From Paguma larvata (Eukaryota; Chordata; Mammalia; Carnivora; Viverridae), in NCBI GenBank assembly GCA_030068075.1, contig CM057826.1:60981312-61045311 (forward strand): a stretch of 64,000 nucleotides of DNA, written 5' to 3'. A model generated the notes under the pieces. The model had not been told where the DNA came from, ran no database searches, and saw only the letters and a program-made list of their open reading frames with translations. Of this stretch, positions 22,278-33,040 are shown one piece after another. The translations under genes and the position numbers were made by a program. The first letter of the stretch is position 1, and the number at the start of each line of letters is the position of its first letter.

Positions 22278-22498
22278 ACACAAATCTTATAGCCTTGAGG
22301 TCAGAAATCCAGAATGGGCCAGCAAGGCCCCGCCCCTGGAGCTCCGGTGGAGACCTACCTTCCCGCCTTCTCCAGCTTCCTAGAAGCTGCCCGCCCTCCT
22401 CAGCCTCCGTATCACTCAGGCCTCTGCTTCTGCCGTCGTATCTCTTACTCGGACTCTGTCACTCATTTCCACCCGCCTCTGTCCTTTAAAAGATCCAG

Positions 22499-22725
22499 GC
22501 GCGCCTGGGTGGCTCAGTCGGTTGAGTATCCGACTTCTGTTCAGGTCGCGATCTCACGGTTCGTGAGTTCGAGCCCCGCGTCGGGAGCTCGCTGCTGTCG
22601 GCGCAGAGCCTGCCTCAGATCCTCTGTCCCCCCCTCTCTCTCTGCCCTTCCCCCGCTTACACTCCCTCTCTCCAAAATAAGAAGAAACACCAAAAACAAA
22701 AACTTGAGAAAAAAATAAAATAAAA
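22499..22725 (+). mobile_element. felid-type SINE
   Basis: Head gcgcctgggtggctcagtcg, gagccccgcgtcgggagctc, a body with a cgctgctgtcggcgcagagc variant, and a tail ending aaaataaaataaaa. Second SINE in the same MLT1 LTR and in the same orientation as the first. Confidence 0.92.
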
Positions 22726-22898
22726 TCGAAGGTCCCTTGATAACATCGAGCCCATTCCTATAACCCAGGACCCTGTCCCCACATCTCAAGAGTTCTTTTC
22801 ATTCTACGAGCACAGTCTCTTTTGCCGCGGAAGGTAGCCTATTCACAGGTAATTAGGATGTGGACATCTCTGAGGGGCCATTCTTCCGCCTGCCACGG

Positions 22899-23181
22899 TT
22901 ACGAATAGAAGTCAGGCGTATTTCCTATAATATTCGAGTTAGGACAGATATCTTAAAACATCCTTAACATTCGTCATTATTCCAAAGAGTTAGTAATTGT
23001 TAGCCCCACCGCTAGCTTTTGTTCTCTAAAAGAGGTAACAAAAAACCACGTATCTCCGACATTATGAATTTATTTTTATGCTTGATCTCAGCCAAAAGGC
23101 CGAGAAGTGGTATGAATTGATTTTTAACCGACGGGTGAATCTATTTTAAGAAAATAGGGTTCTTTTGTTATCGTGTGCATC
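22899..23181. other. AT-rich unique sequence holding a U2 fragment
   Basis: Unique DNA between the MLT1 LTR and a SINE. The only feature seen is the U2 snRNA fragment at 23081-23107. Confidence 0.4.
23081..23107 (-). pseudogene. U2 snRNA 5'-end fragment (retropseudogene)
   Basis: The minus strand matches U2 snRNA nucleotides 5-31 with one substitution (26 of 27). It is flanked by a 16-bp direct repeat with one mismatch: tatgaatttattttta (23063-23078) and tatgaattgattttta (23111-23126). That marks insertion of a short 5' U2 piece by reverse transcription, with no A tail visible. Non-functional: Sm site, other stem-loops and promoter are absent. Confidence 0.85.
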
Positions 23182-23374
23182 GTAAGTTTATTTTTGTTTA
23201 TTTGAGAGACAGAGGGGGAGGGGCAGAGAGTGCGGATAAAGAACCCCAAGCAGGCTCCTCCCTGTCGGCGCAGAGCCCGACACGGGGCTCGAACTCACCA
23301 GCTGTGAGACCACACATGACCTGAGCCCAGACCAAGAGTCGGACGCTCAAGCGTCTGAGCCACCCAGGCGCCCC
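23182..23374 (-). mobile_element. felid-type SINE
   Basis: Antisense copy: tttatttgagagacagaggg, caagcaggctcctccctgtc, gacacggggctcgaactcac, head complement ccacccaggcgcccc. Short possible TSD cgtgtgc on both sides. Confidence 0.92.
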
Positions 23375-23381
23375 CGTGTGC

Positions 23382-23744
23382 GTTTGACTTCAGCAGCTTT
23401 TCCCAAGAAGAAGTGCATTAAATAAACTTACAATTTAAGCCACCGATAGTCAACTTTTCTGTTCCTTGCAGTGGAAGGCAATCCGACGTGATAGACAGCT
23501 ACAGGTCCCCCGACTCGCGGGTCAGGACGCCCCCTTCCTCTGGCTTTCTGGGCGTGGACCTGGGACTCCTAACAGCCCGGCTAATGAGGCTGGAGGATCT
23601 CATTTTATTTAATGCCCAGCCTATTACGTGATATAATGGTTCTATCTCCATGGGGTAGGGGGGGCAGGAATGGTTCACATATGCATTTATTTATTCCTCA
23701 AATATTTCCTGATGCCCGCTCTGTGCCAAGACTACAAAATCCAG
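23382..23744. other. unique sequence, no gene seen
   Basis: Nothing recognised. Confidence 0.35.
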
Positions 23745-24035
23745 ACCTGCCGATGGCTCCTTCTTGTTCTATGTCCCTTCTTCCAGGCGGTCTTCCCTCA
23801 CCGCCTCTGCCAAATTAGTACCCTCCCCCCAACCCTGTGTCGCCATCCATCGTGTCTCCCCGCTACACGTAAGTGCCAGACCTTCGGCTTCCCTGAAACA
23901 AAGCTACCCATGTCCTGACCGACACCCTCCCGCCACACATAAGCCCCACAGCACCACCGCCGGCTCCCCACCGGTGCTGACCTCCGGGACCTGCACACTG
24001 TGGACACTTGGCACAGATTTGCGGAATGCATGAGC
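23745..24035 (+). mobile_element. L2 3' end fragment
   Basis: ttccaggcggtcttccctca, several diverged segments, then the terminal phrase acttggcacagatttgcgga and atgcatgag follow the L2 3' end order. Confidence 0.45.
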
Positions 24036-24219
24036 AGCACTGGTCCTACCCCCGCAGGGCGCAGGTCTCGGAAAAGACTCGAACAAACCCATAAACCATA
24101 GCAGGGAGGAGGTCCTACCGTGCTCCGGGAGGGGAGATGTACAGAGGAGGGGGGAGACGGACTTCCAGGAGGGAGGCGAGCCTCGAGAGCAGCTACTCAT
24201 CAGCATTCCTCGGATTCGA

Positions 24220-24302
24220 GTTTTCCAGAGGAGGCAGCTGAGCCTTCGGGAGGTCGCCCAGACAGGAAGCTCTCAGGCTTCGAACCCGCCTCTGCTCTGG
24301 TC
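24220..24302 (-). mobile_element. MIR fragment
   Basis: Antisense: agaggaggcagctgagcctt, ggtcgcccagacaggaagct, and the reverse B-box ggcttcgaacccgcctctgc. Confidence 0.5.
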
Positions 24303-25448
24303 CGAAGCCCTGGCATTCCTCCGCACTCCCCGCCTCTTCCCGCCCACCCAGCTTCCAGCTGAGACGCGTTTGCCTTCGGGGGTCCGGGGGCGAAGCGGGC
24401 CAGTTTTTAGGCATTATTTCGCCTCTCCGGCCTCGTTCTCCCCTCTGGGACTTGGTCGCGATCTCGTTCTTCCCGATCGACACGTGACCTTGACCTTGAT
24501 CTATGTGCCCTTTCTGAGGGTAGCCGGCACGCGACACTATCACTGCTAAAAACCTTCCTTAAAATGTCTCTTCCCATCATGGGGTTTGGGGAGAAAAAGA
24601 AGCAGAAGCGGTCACCCCCTCCCAACCCACCCCCCCCACCCCCGCTCCGCCGCAGCCCCTGACTCTCAGATCGGCTCCGGATCACCGACGTCAGCACCAG
24701 AAGCTCTGAGAAGTTCACCCACGTTAGCACCAGGCCTGAAATTCAAAGGTAGCTATTTTTGGACCTGACTTCAATCCCTTTCCCTTGGAACCCCCTCAAG
24801 GCCGAGAGAGCAAACAATTTAATATGATTAGATTGAAACGGTCCCAGAAATTGGTCTGTGTATACACCTTGGCACCATTTTTGACAAGGGTACGAGAGGT
24901 TTCCAAATAAATGGACTGGGCCGAGCGGGTGGGAAGGGTCCTGTTCACCGGAGCCCGGAGGGACAGACGGGTCCCAGGGCCGGGGACGAAGCCTCCTCGC
25001 TGAGAAGGAACCGCAAAGGAAAATCCCCGGGGCGGCCGGGAGTGACGACTCCCGTCCACTGCTCTGCTCTCCCCTCGCCTGCCTTGGGTCTGATTGCGGC
25101 TACGGCTGCCTCTTGGAGGCCATGTGGGTTCTTCCCCGCCCAGTAGGGTTTTTTTCTGGCTTGTTTGCTCCTGGAGCTCGTGTCCCCACTGAGTTCTCAG
25201 ATCTCTGTGAACATGCCTCCTTCCCTCCCTCTCTGCCTCCCTCTGAGGTCCCTGGGTGCATGGGGGTCTTGGAGGTTCAGAAGGGGTCCCCCTTTCCCTC
25301 TCCTGCTGCGGCTGCCGCACGGCACCCCCATCGTGAAGCCCCACCAGGGCCATACCTTTCCCACCACGGCCTCTGACCCTCACTCTTCCAGCCCTCCCCC
25401 ACCCAGAGGGACTGCTTGCTTCCTGCCGAAGTCCAAGCTCCTTCTTTT
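24303..25448. other. GC-rich unique sequence, no gene seen
   Basis: A 195-codon minus-strand frame (24796-25383) covers part of it but is low-complexity Arg/Gly/Gln-rich with no domain. A C-rich stretch lies near 24627-24645. Confidence 0.4.
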
Positions 25449-25663
25449 TTAAAAAAAAAAATTTAACGTTTATTTATTTTTGAAAGAGAGAGAGAGAACG
25501 AGTTGGGAAGGGGCAGAGAGAGAGGGAGACACAGAATCCGAAGCGGGCTCCAGGCTCTGAGCCGTCAGCACAGAGCCTGATGCGGGGCTTGAACCCGTGA
25601 ACTCTGAGATCACGACCTGGGCCGAAGTCAGACACTTAACTGACTGAGCCACCCAGGGGCCCC
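25449..25663 (-). mobile_element. felid-type SINE
   Basis: Full antisense copy with A/T-rich tail complement, gaagcgggctccaggctctg, gatgcggggcttgaacccgt and head complement ccacccaggggcccc. TSD not clear. Confidence 0.93.
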
Positions 25664-26218
25664 AGATGCCTGCTTCTCATGCACAATTTAAGACCCAAGA
25701 GAACATGTAGAGAGGCAAGGAAGTGTCCTCTCAGCCCCGTCCTCGAGACAGCTGCTGTCCTGAGACCGTCTATCTGGCCCTTCCTTTTAGCCTGGATTCC
25801 GAAGCCTCCTATGGAGCCCCCTCATTTGTCCCACCTCTGTGCGTCCCCCTCGCAGCCCTCAGCCGCCCCTGTGGGACCTCACTGCACCCTGTGCTGGTGC
25901 ACCCTTCCGTCCGGCCCTGCCCGCCCACCCCCCTGGTCTGGCGGTGGAGAGAGGCTGATGTGTGCGTGCAGCAGGAGAGGGGGCCGGCCCCCTCTCGCCC
26001 TCGGCCTTCCCCCGCCTCCAACAAAGCTCTCCCTGACACTGGCTTTGAACCCCTTTGCCAGAAGCTATTCATTAGCCTTAGCGAACTGCTTTGCCGACCC
26101 TTTTCCTGAGTGCATCTCCACTCCGAATGGCGTTTACGTCTGTATTTGTGCCTTCATTAAATCTGGATCAAAGATTAGTCTAAGCCGGGCAAAGTTCTGG
26201 AGCTCGACGGGGAGCAAG
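25664..26218. other. GC-rich unique sequence, no gene seen
   Basis: A 180-codon plus-strand frame has no domain and no splice support. Nothing else recognised. Confidence 0.4.
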
Positions 26219-26234
26219 TGAAGAAGTCATTTTT

Positions 26235-26448
26235 TTTTTAATTTTTTTTAATGTTTATTTATTTTTGAGACAGAGAGAGAGCATGAGTGGGGGAGGGGCA
26301 GAGAGAGAGGGAGACACAGAATCGGACGCAGGCTCCAGGCTCTGAGCTGTCAGCACAGAGCCCGACTCGGGGCTCGAACTCACAGACTGTGAGATCATGA
26401 CCTGAGCCGAAGTCGGATGCTCAACCGACTGAGCCACCCAGGCGCCCC
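26235..26448 (-). mobile_element. felid-type SINE with exact 16-bp TSD, young
   Basis: Full-length antisense copy close to the common sequence of this window (caggctccaggctctgagct, gactcggggctcgaactcac, ccacccaggcgcccc). Perfect TSD tgaagaagtcattttt at 26219-26234 and 26449-26464, indicating a comparatively recent insertion. Confidence 0.97.
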
Positions 26449-26464
26449 TGAAGAAGTCATTTTT

Positions 26465-26769
26465 AAGAAACGTGTTCGCACCGCCGCTCCCGCCCAGGAA
26501 AGAGCAGGCAGCCTTCCGCGGAGAGTGCGAGGGAGGCCGCGGGAGGTAGACTTTCAGTGTGGAACTATCCAGGAGGACTCGTGAGGGCGGGTCCCCTCCC
26601 CTCCCCGCTCCCCTAGCCTCCTAGGTGGCTCCGGATCTTGAGAGAGAGGCTGGTCTCTGAGAGGGAAGAGACTATCCTGTTATATTAGCTCTGTTAGAGC
26701 AGAATTTGGGAGTATGTCCTTAGCACGCCTCGGCCGATGAAAATTGTTCCTCTTCCAGTGCAGCAACTT
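26465..26769. other. unique sequence, no gene seen
   Basis: Nothing recognised. Confidence 0.35.
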
Positions 26770-26860
26770 TTAGTGACCATCTACTCTATGCCAGACACGG
26801 GGACACATTCCTCATAACAACCTGAGAAGAGAATTAATATTGTTCCCGCTACTTCCACTA
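26770..26860 (-). mobile_element. MIR fragment
   Basis: tctactctatgccagacacg, cattcctcataacaacctga, attaatattgttcccgct: the antisense MIR 3' half. Confidence 0.5.
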
Positions 26861-27439
26861 CCCCCCTGACTGTTCCTATTACTGTGACTGTCACTATTAT
26901 GTCACTAGACACCAACAGTAGAGTTAACAGTAGAGTCTGGACTGACCACTTCCTGTCTGGGACTCTTCACACCCCCCTCCCCCGGGGATAAGGAACACGG
27001 ATATCGCTCAGTTGGGCCCACCCAGCCTTGCAGTCACCTCCATTAATGGCACTTCGATTTTTTTCCTTTCGGACACTCTGCTGTCCACCTGCCGTCCGCA
27101 GAGCGTGGGTCCCAAGAGTCACCGAAGCATCTCCTCCCCATGACTATGGAGATTAGTTCCTCAACGGACACAGATGTCGCAGGGCAGCTGAGGGGAGCCA
27201 TACCCCGGGGACCGCCGTGCCCCCCTGAAGCCAGAGGCTGGTTTGTAGTTTTAGTTACAGGCACCAAGAATCTCTCCTCTTATTTCTTCCCAAAGCTTAT
27301 TTCTTCTGTGGTTGCAACCGAAAGAGACCTCAAAAGAGCACCCGCCCCCAGCCCCACAGGTGGTGAAGCATAAGGGTGCCCTGGGGTTCTCTTGGAAAAG
27401 GTTTATTCCTTTTCTGTTCCTTTGGCAGATTAAACGAAG
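26861..27439. other. unique sequence, no gene seen
   Basis: Nothing recognised. Confidence 0.35.
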
Positions 27440-27672
27440 GTTCACCAGTCAACCTATCTGCCATGCTTCCAATCCCCTGTCCGTCAGCTGCGTAACCTTG
27501 GGTGACTTACTCAATCTCTTGGGACCTCTACTGCCTCTTTGGGACAATAGGACTAAAATAACATCTCCTTCAAAGATCGTTATGAGGGTTAAAGGCCTAA
27601 CACATAAAAGGCATTCATCACAACTTCTTGCACAGGGTCAATACTCAGTATGTGTTGGTACTTATTATATAA
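27440..27672 (+). mobile_element. MIR, nearly full length
   Basis: Sense order: tgcgtaaccttgggtgactt, actcaatctcttgggacctc, gacaataggactaaaataac, gatcgttatgagggttaaag, cacagggtcaatactcagta. One of the longer MIRs here. Confidence 0.75.
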
Positions 27673-28869
27673 CTATAATTACATAGAGTATATATAGAAT
27701 GTAGGTAATATGATATGTATATGTGTAATTACCTGGGGGGTGGCGGGGGGAGGTGAGAACTCAAGCCCTTTGCCTGAAAGCCTGGGCTTCTTCCTAACGT
27801 GTCGCGATGGCTTAGGTTGGGCCAGTCCAGGTTGAGTGAACCCGTCTACCGCTCTCCCCGCACGTTCCCAAAGCCAGAGAGGTTGTTCAGCTGAGCCGCT
27901 CGCTCGGTGTAGCAACCAACTGCTGAGTGACTAAGGCATCCATTTCCGTGTGCTGCCTTTGACAGTTCCGCTCCAGAGATCGGGGCCCCCGAGATCGCTT
28001 CCATTTTCCAAACGATGCTTCTCTGCAGGCAGACATCGTGAAATTCCCCTCTGCACCCACGGCCTCCCCGTTTGAAACCCACGTGATTAGTTATGGAAGG
28101 AAAAGAAAATGAGTTTAGGATGCTCTTCCCAACAAAAAAGAAATGAAATGGAAGACATAATCTCCCCGCGTTAAAGCGTCTAAGCCTCACGGTGAGCGCC
28201 CGGAGGTGTTGTCTTTGCGTGTCGGATTCAGAACCACGTTCCTCGCCGGACCTTCCTTAACCTTCCGGGCCCCGGGGAGACCTCGAGGTACAAGTGAGAG
28301 AAGACCGGACACCCTGGCGGGGACCAGAGCTTAATGGTGAGCGAGCGGGCCGAAGTTCAGGTTTCGTAGATGTCAGGGTGCTGGACAAACAACCCTGGAG
28401 ACCCCCAAGCCGTCCCAAACAGCCCGAGAGGGGTCATCTGGCCTCCCCCAGACCGGAACTCGTGCTCGGGTTGACTGCCCGTGTCCGTCCCAAAGGTCGC
28501 CGTGGCAGAGTTTTATGAAACGTGAGCCGACAAAGTCCCTGAACGCCCTCGCGGGCATCTGCCTCTATCTCGCTCGCTCTAGAAATGAGCTCGCATAAAA
28601 ACGACTGAGTCGGCTTTCGGGTTCATCCCCGGAGGACGGAGCCTGGAATCTGAGGGTAGTCCGTACATAGGAAGCGATGGGTGAAATGGGGCAATTACCT
28701 GGTGACTCTGATGAATGTGGACAGCTGGGGACAGACGCCCGGCCGAATGAGGAGCAAGGCCACGGCGAGTCCGAAATGGATGTCACACCTGGACACTTCA
28801 CGGTGCGTTCCTTCCAGCCTGTTGGACTTTGCCATTTCACGGCGTACACGTGGCGGCTTCAATGTCATT
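27673..28869. other. unique sequence, CpG-rich right half, no gene seen
   Basis: The AT-rich start (tatataactataattacata) gives way to CpG-containing unique DNA from about 28190. No supported gene. Confidence 0.4.
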
Positions 28870-29060
28870 ACCATCATTACCGAGAGCCTTCCCCGTTCCA
28901 GGCCTCGGGGTAGGCGAGTCGCACACGTGATTTCCGATCCTATTCCCACCACGCGGGGCGGGGAGCCTCGGGATGAGGAAACTGAGGCCAATACATTTTG
29001 TGAGTTGCACGGCGGGTACCAGGATGCAGATCCTTCCCGGGTCGTTTCTATATCGTGCTC
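28870..29060 (-). mobile_element. MIR fragment
   Basis: Antisense: gccttccccgttccaggcct, gatttccgatcctattccca, gggatgaggaaactgaggcc, then gagttgcacggcgggtacca. Confidence 0.65.
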
Positions 29061-29829
29061 TCATTTTACTCCTTAAAAATAATGCGTGCCTAAGTTTCCG
29101 CAGAAGAGAATTCCGCGCCTCGCCCGGCGCATGGCCTGTGCGCGTGGCCTCGCGTCCAGAGAGGCCCTCTCTTCCAACGAGTGGCAGCGTTTCGCAAAAA
29201 GCATTCTGCCTCGTGCATTTCCAGAAACACGCTCTTATGGAAATTTGCCAAGCCTCTGCAAAAGCAGACAGATCATAACGTGAATTCCCACGTGTCCATC
29301 AGTCGGCTTCGAGAAACGCCAGTTCTTCGGCCGTCTTGCTGATCCGAGGCGTCCGCCCACCCCGCCCGGCTCCGGACTACTTCGAAGCGAATATCACACA
29401 TCCTGTTATTTGAACTATCGACAGCTCGGGTTGTACAGCTAAAAGATGAAGATTTCTTTCAAGTATACACACACGATACTATTATCAGACCTTAAAAAAA
29501 GCAACGGGCAGTCCTTAACAAGTCTTGGAGATCATTCTAGAGCCATCGCCCTTTCACAGAGCTAACTCATCCCCGCGGACACCACAGCCGCCCACTTTCC
29601 TGTCGGGCCGCACTCAGGTCGTGGCCACGCCTTCGCCAGCTAGTCAATTGAACTGTGTGAAATTAGCAATATTTGATCCTTTTTTGACTGGGAGCTCCCC
29701 TAGGACTTGGATCCCGAAGGAACAAACAGAAAAGAGCTTCCGGCGCCTCTCGCCTCGGCCTGACCTACCTTCCTGCTTTCAAAGGCTGTACTGTGTGTAG
29801 GCACTCTGTCTGTCTGTGTGATCGTCTCA
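29061..29829. other. unique sequence, no gene seen
   Basis: No supported gene. CpGs are common (gaattccgcgcctcgcccgg). Nothing recognised. Confidence 0.4.
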
Positions 29830-30210
29830 GTGCAAATCTCATTATGTCCCCTCCCTACCTGACACCTTCCATGGCTCTTATTACCCTCAGAATAAAAAAT
29901 CGAACCTCCTTAAGCTGTCCTCCGAGGACTTTCACAACCCGGCCTAACCTGTCTTTCCGGCCTATTCCAGCCACTTCCCCGTATTTCCGCCATCCAACTG
30001 AATCACCATTATCCAATTAAACAAACCTCATGTTAAGATGTTTGTGTCTTGGCCCAGGCTGTTCCCTCTACTGAAAATGCCCTTCCCCTAGTCTCTGGCT
30101 AGAAAACTCTTATTCATCCCTCAAAACCCAACGCCACTGTGCCTTCTTCTGTGAAACCCGTTCTGAGCCTTCCGGGTAGAATCGGGCACATCCCGCTTTG
30201 TACACAACCC
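29830..30210 (+). mobile_element. L2 3' region
   Basis: Sense L2 order: accttccatggctcttatta, ccctcagaataaaaaatcga, acctccttaagctgtcctcc, cacaacccggcctaacctgt, ggcccaggctgttccctcta, ctgaaaatgcccttccccta, gtgccttcttctgtgaaacc. Confidence 0.7.
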
Positions 30211-31362
30211 TACGTTCAAAAGACGACGCTACTCTGGGTTTTGGGTTTGCATGTCTGTGATACCCAGTGAAGCACCGATCTCTCTCCCGAACAGCAAACC
30301 CATACATCCGATGCTTTGACTAGAAGGTGGTATAGCCACAGCCAAGAGATGAGCAAAGGGTTCAGATCCATAATGAAAGGTTGTGGTGAGTGCTTATGAA
30401 GTACGGTGTCTCAGGAGTCCCAAGGGGCTGACGGTAGGATTTCACAGCCTGGCTGGAGCATGAGTCTTGGCACCATGCAAACACAACGAGTGTCCCCCAA
30501 AATAACCCCACAAGGCCATTCAATCCCCAAAACAACTGGTGAGTCACTCTTGCTCCTCTATTTAAAGCCAGCACCCCAGAGGAAAGATTCCCAGCTTTCA
30601 AAAGAAGAGTTCCACCTCTAGAACCTTCTAAGAGTCTTTGGAAGGCTCCACTGGAGACAGTTGGTGTTTTCTCTCTACCAGCCTCAGGAAAGACCTCAGC
30701 TTCAGAAGCCATGGAAGGATGGAGTCAGAAGAAAGAAAAGGGGGGACCCAGGGGCCAGCGATTGGTTAGGATTGGCCGGGTGATAAGCCCTTTCAAACCT
30801 GCTGCCAGAGGCAAATGCGTTTCTAAAAGGGCTCAAGTCCTAATGAAGCCGTGGAAGAAGGCAAGTCACATGCCGAGAGACACAAGCCTGAGGGTCCGGG
30901 GAGACAGCCTTGCTCACAGGATCCACAGGTTCTTCTAGTTCGGGTCAGAATGTTAGCATGTTGCTCCTTGAACCCCCCTCCTCCTTCCGCTTCCTGGACC
31001 AGGCACTCAGAAAACTTCCCGCGAACCCATCCTCCCTGATAAAAATGTTTGGGCCGCATCGAGACCAGCCACTACTACCTCCTGGCCGTGTGGCTACTTG
31101 TCGCGCGCATGCCCGGAGCTCCTCTTGCATGCCTAGCGTCGCATTCACCTGGTGAGGCGAGTCTTTCCTGTGTCTGATGCATGCCTCGTCCCTAAAGGCG
31201 AAGCCAAAATAGTAACTCAGTGCATACTGGATGCTCAGAATGAATACTAACCAATGAAACGAGCCGGCGTTGAGTGCCTAGGGTACCCCAGGCAACATCT
31301 GAGGAGATGGAACCTTTCCGTTCCTCACAGGCCCATGCAGACAACCAGCTCTCTCTCTGAGG
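30211..31362. other. unique sequence, no gene seen
   Basis: Nothing recognised on either strand. Confidence 0.4.
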
Positions 31363-31530
31363 CTGTGTGTTTCACTTTGGAGCTGGCGCTCTGGACCACT
31401 GGGATCAGAATCTTCCAGAATACTTATTATAAACGCAGACCCCTAGAACCCGCCGCTGCCCCCACTAACTCAGAATCTCAATGGGTGTGTCCAGGTGTCT
31501 TTCAGTCATACAAGCTCCCGAGTGAATCTT
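31363..31530 (+). mobile_element. MER5A-like hAT fragment
   Basis: gggatcagaatcttccagaa, tacttattataaacgcagac, ccctagaacccgccgctgcc, actaactcagaatctcaatg keep the order of a MER5A-type hAT MITE. Terminal repeats not clear. Confidence 0.5.
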
Positions 31531-32692
31531 GGGCACCATGAAGTATGAGACTCGGCCCTCCGGGGCCTGGAGAGGAACCCCTCATACCTGTTCGCAAGCA
31601 GGGACAGGTCGACAATTCAGTACACTCATTCGCCCACTTTTAGGCTCAGCGATCTTCCTACGAAGTGAGAATCGGAGCTCCCAACTGACGCGTGCGGAAG
31701 GACAATGGCCGCCTATTACCACAAGGGGAACTCCAGCTGGTTCGCGAATACGTGGGAAAACTGTCAGTACCTTAAGGACTTATAAAATATAACCGGAAAG
31801 AAAAGATTATTGTTGCCTCTCCAAATCCAAGATCTTCTAAAAAGGAAGCCTAGTCCTGGCAGTGTGTTGGCATCGGAACGCACCTTCACTGCCGCCGACC
31901 TGAGGGGGTGTCCACTTTCTGGAGAAAAAGTTGGCTTTCTGTATCAAGGGCCCTAAAAACATTCCCATGGTGTAGGAATTCCCTTTTTAGGACTCTATTC
32001 TGAGAAAATTAGATTAATCATCGAGAAAAAAAAGAAAAAAAAAAAAACCCTTTCCGAATGACGATGACCATGAAACAGTTAGTTACAATGATGGTAAGTG
32101 GAATGATTCCTAAGACTACGGAGCATGCTCTGAACTGCACCTGAAGTCAACATTGGCAGAGAGTTCACTTCCAAAGGTGTGAAAGCTGTGTGTGTTGCTT
32201 GATCCTAACCAAAGCAAGAAAGAATCTACACCCAGGTCAGATTGAAAAAACTTCGCCTGACTCTAACTGTGCTTAGAGCAAGCTTCTTTTTCCTACCTCG
32301 TTTTCCAGAGGTTTGCTAAAGACCTATATCATTTCTATAAGCAAACGTACAAGCAAATGGATTTTGTGAAGGATGGAGAGTAAAATCAAACCCAGTAACA
32401 TCGATGGTTATTTGAACCCCAACTGTTGGATGCAGCACTGTGGACCCCCAGGAGGAAAGATAAGCATGATTTGCTAGGGTCAGGTGACTGATCCCCTTCT
32501 TGCAGCCCCTGTCCAAGATATCTCTCCACAGTTTTTCCCCCAGGTTCTCAGAACCAGCACCAAATTCATCTCTAGATCGCCAGTTTGGGGGAGAAGGATT
32601 TTGATCAGCTCATCAAATTCAATCGCCCTTGACATCTTTCCCTCTGATGAGAAAAATAACGTTTATTAAGAGTTACGACGTGTGGGGCGCCT
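31531..32692. other. unique sequence, no gene seen
   Basis: A-rich run at 32020-32047. About 31965-32030 (gaattccctttttaggactc, tattctgagaaaattagatt) faintly resembles a sense L1 3' end; too weak to call separately. Confidence 0.4.
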
Positions 32693-32903
32693 GGGTGGCT
32701 CAGTCGGTTAAGCATTCGACTCTGGATTTCAGCTCAGATCATAATCTTGTTTTGTGAGTTAGAACTCCACCCTGGCAATGCGGAGCCTGCTTGGGATTCT
32801 CTCTCTCCCTCTCTCTGTCCTCCCCCTACTCATTCTCTCTCTCTGTCTCTCTCAAAATGAATAAATAAAACTTTTAAAAAGTTGAAGAAATTGATTTAAA
32901 AAA
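32693..32903 (+). mobile_element. felid-type SINE
   Basis: Head ggggcgcctgggtggctcag, diverged middle (tttgtgagttagaactccac), gagcctgcttgggattctct, CT segment, A-rich tail. TSD agttacgacgtgtg before, aggttctgacgtgctg after, imperfect. Confidence 0.9.
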
Positions 32904-32979
32904 TGAGGTTCTGACGTGCTGGTTACCTTCCAATCAGCTTGCAAAATGGGTATTTTGTTAATTTCTAAATTTTCACTAA

Positions 32980-33031
32980 AGTTTATTTTTCTTTATTTTG
33001 AGAGAGAGCTAGAGAGGGAGCCACCCAGGCA
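32980..33031 (-). mobile_element. internally deleted SINE remnant
   Basis: Only the two ends of an antisense SINE are present: agtttatttttctttatttt with gagagagagctagag, joined directly to the head complement gagccacccaggc. About 150 bp of body is missing. It lies immediately before the poly-T of an antisense L1. Confidence 0.65.
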
Positions 33032-33040
33032 CAACATGGG

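Larger units (their letters stand above)
21968..22898 (-). mobile_element. MLT1-type LTR, antisense, split by two SINEs
   Basis: Three pieces (21968-22042, 22278-22498, 22726-22898) join in order: ggttttctattggtgctaaa, gagttagtggcttcaaacaa, tgaggtcagaaatccagaat, gctgcccgccctcctcagcc, cacaggtaattaggatgtgg, acatctctgaggggccattc, ttccgcctgccac. Non-coding MaLR LTR. The SINEs inserted later. Confidence 0.75.

Noticed and set aside
24796..25383. 195-codon minus-strand frame
   Set aside because: Low-complexity composition from GC-rich DNA, no domain, no splice or promoter context.
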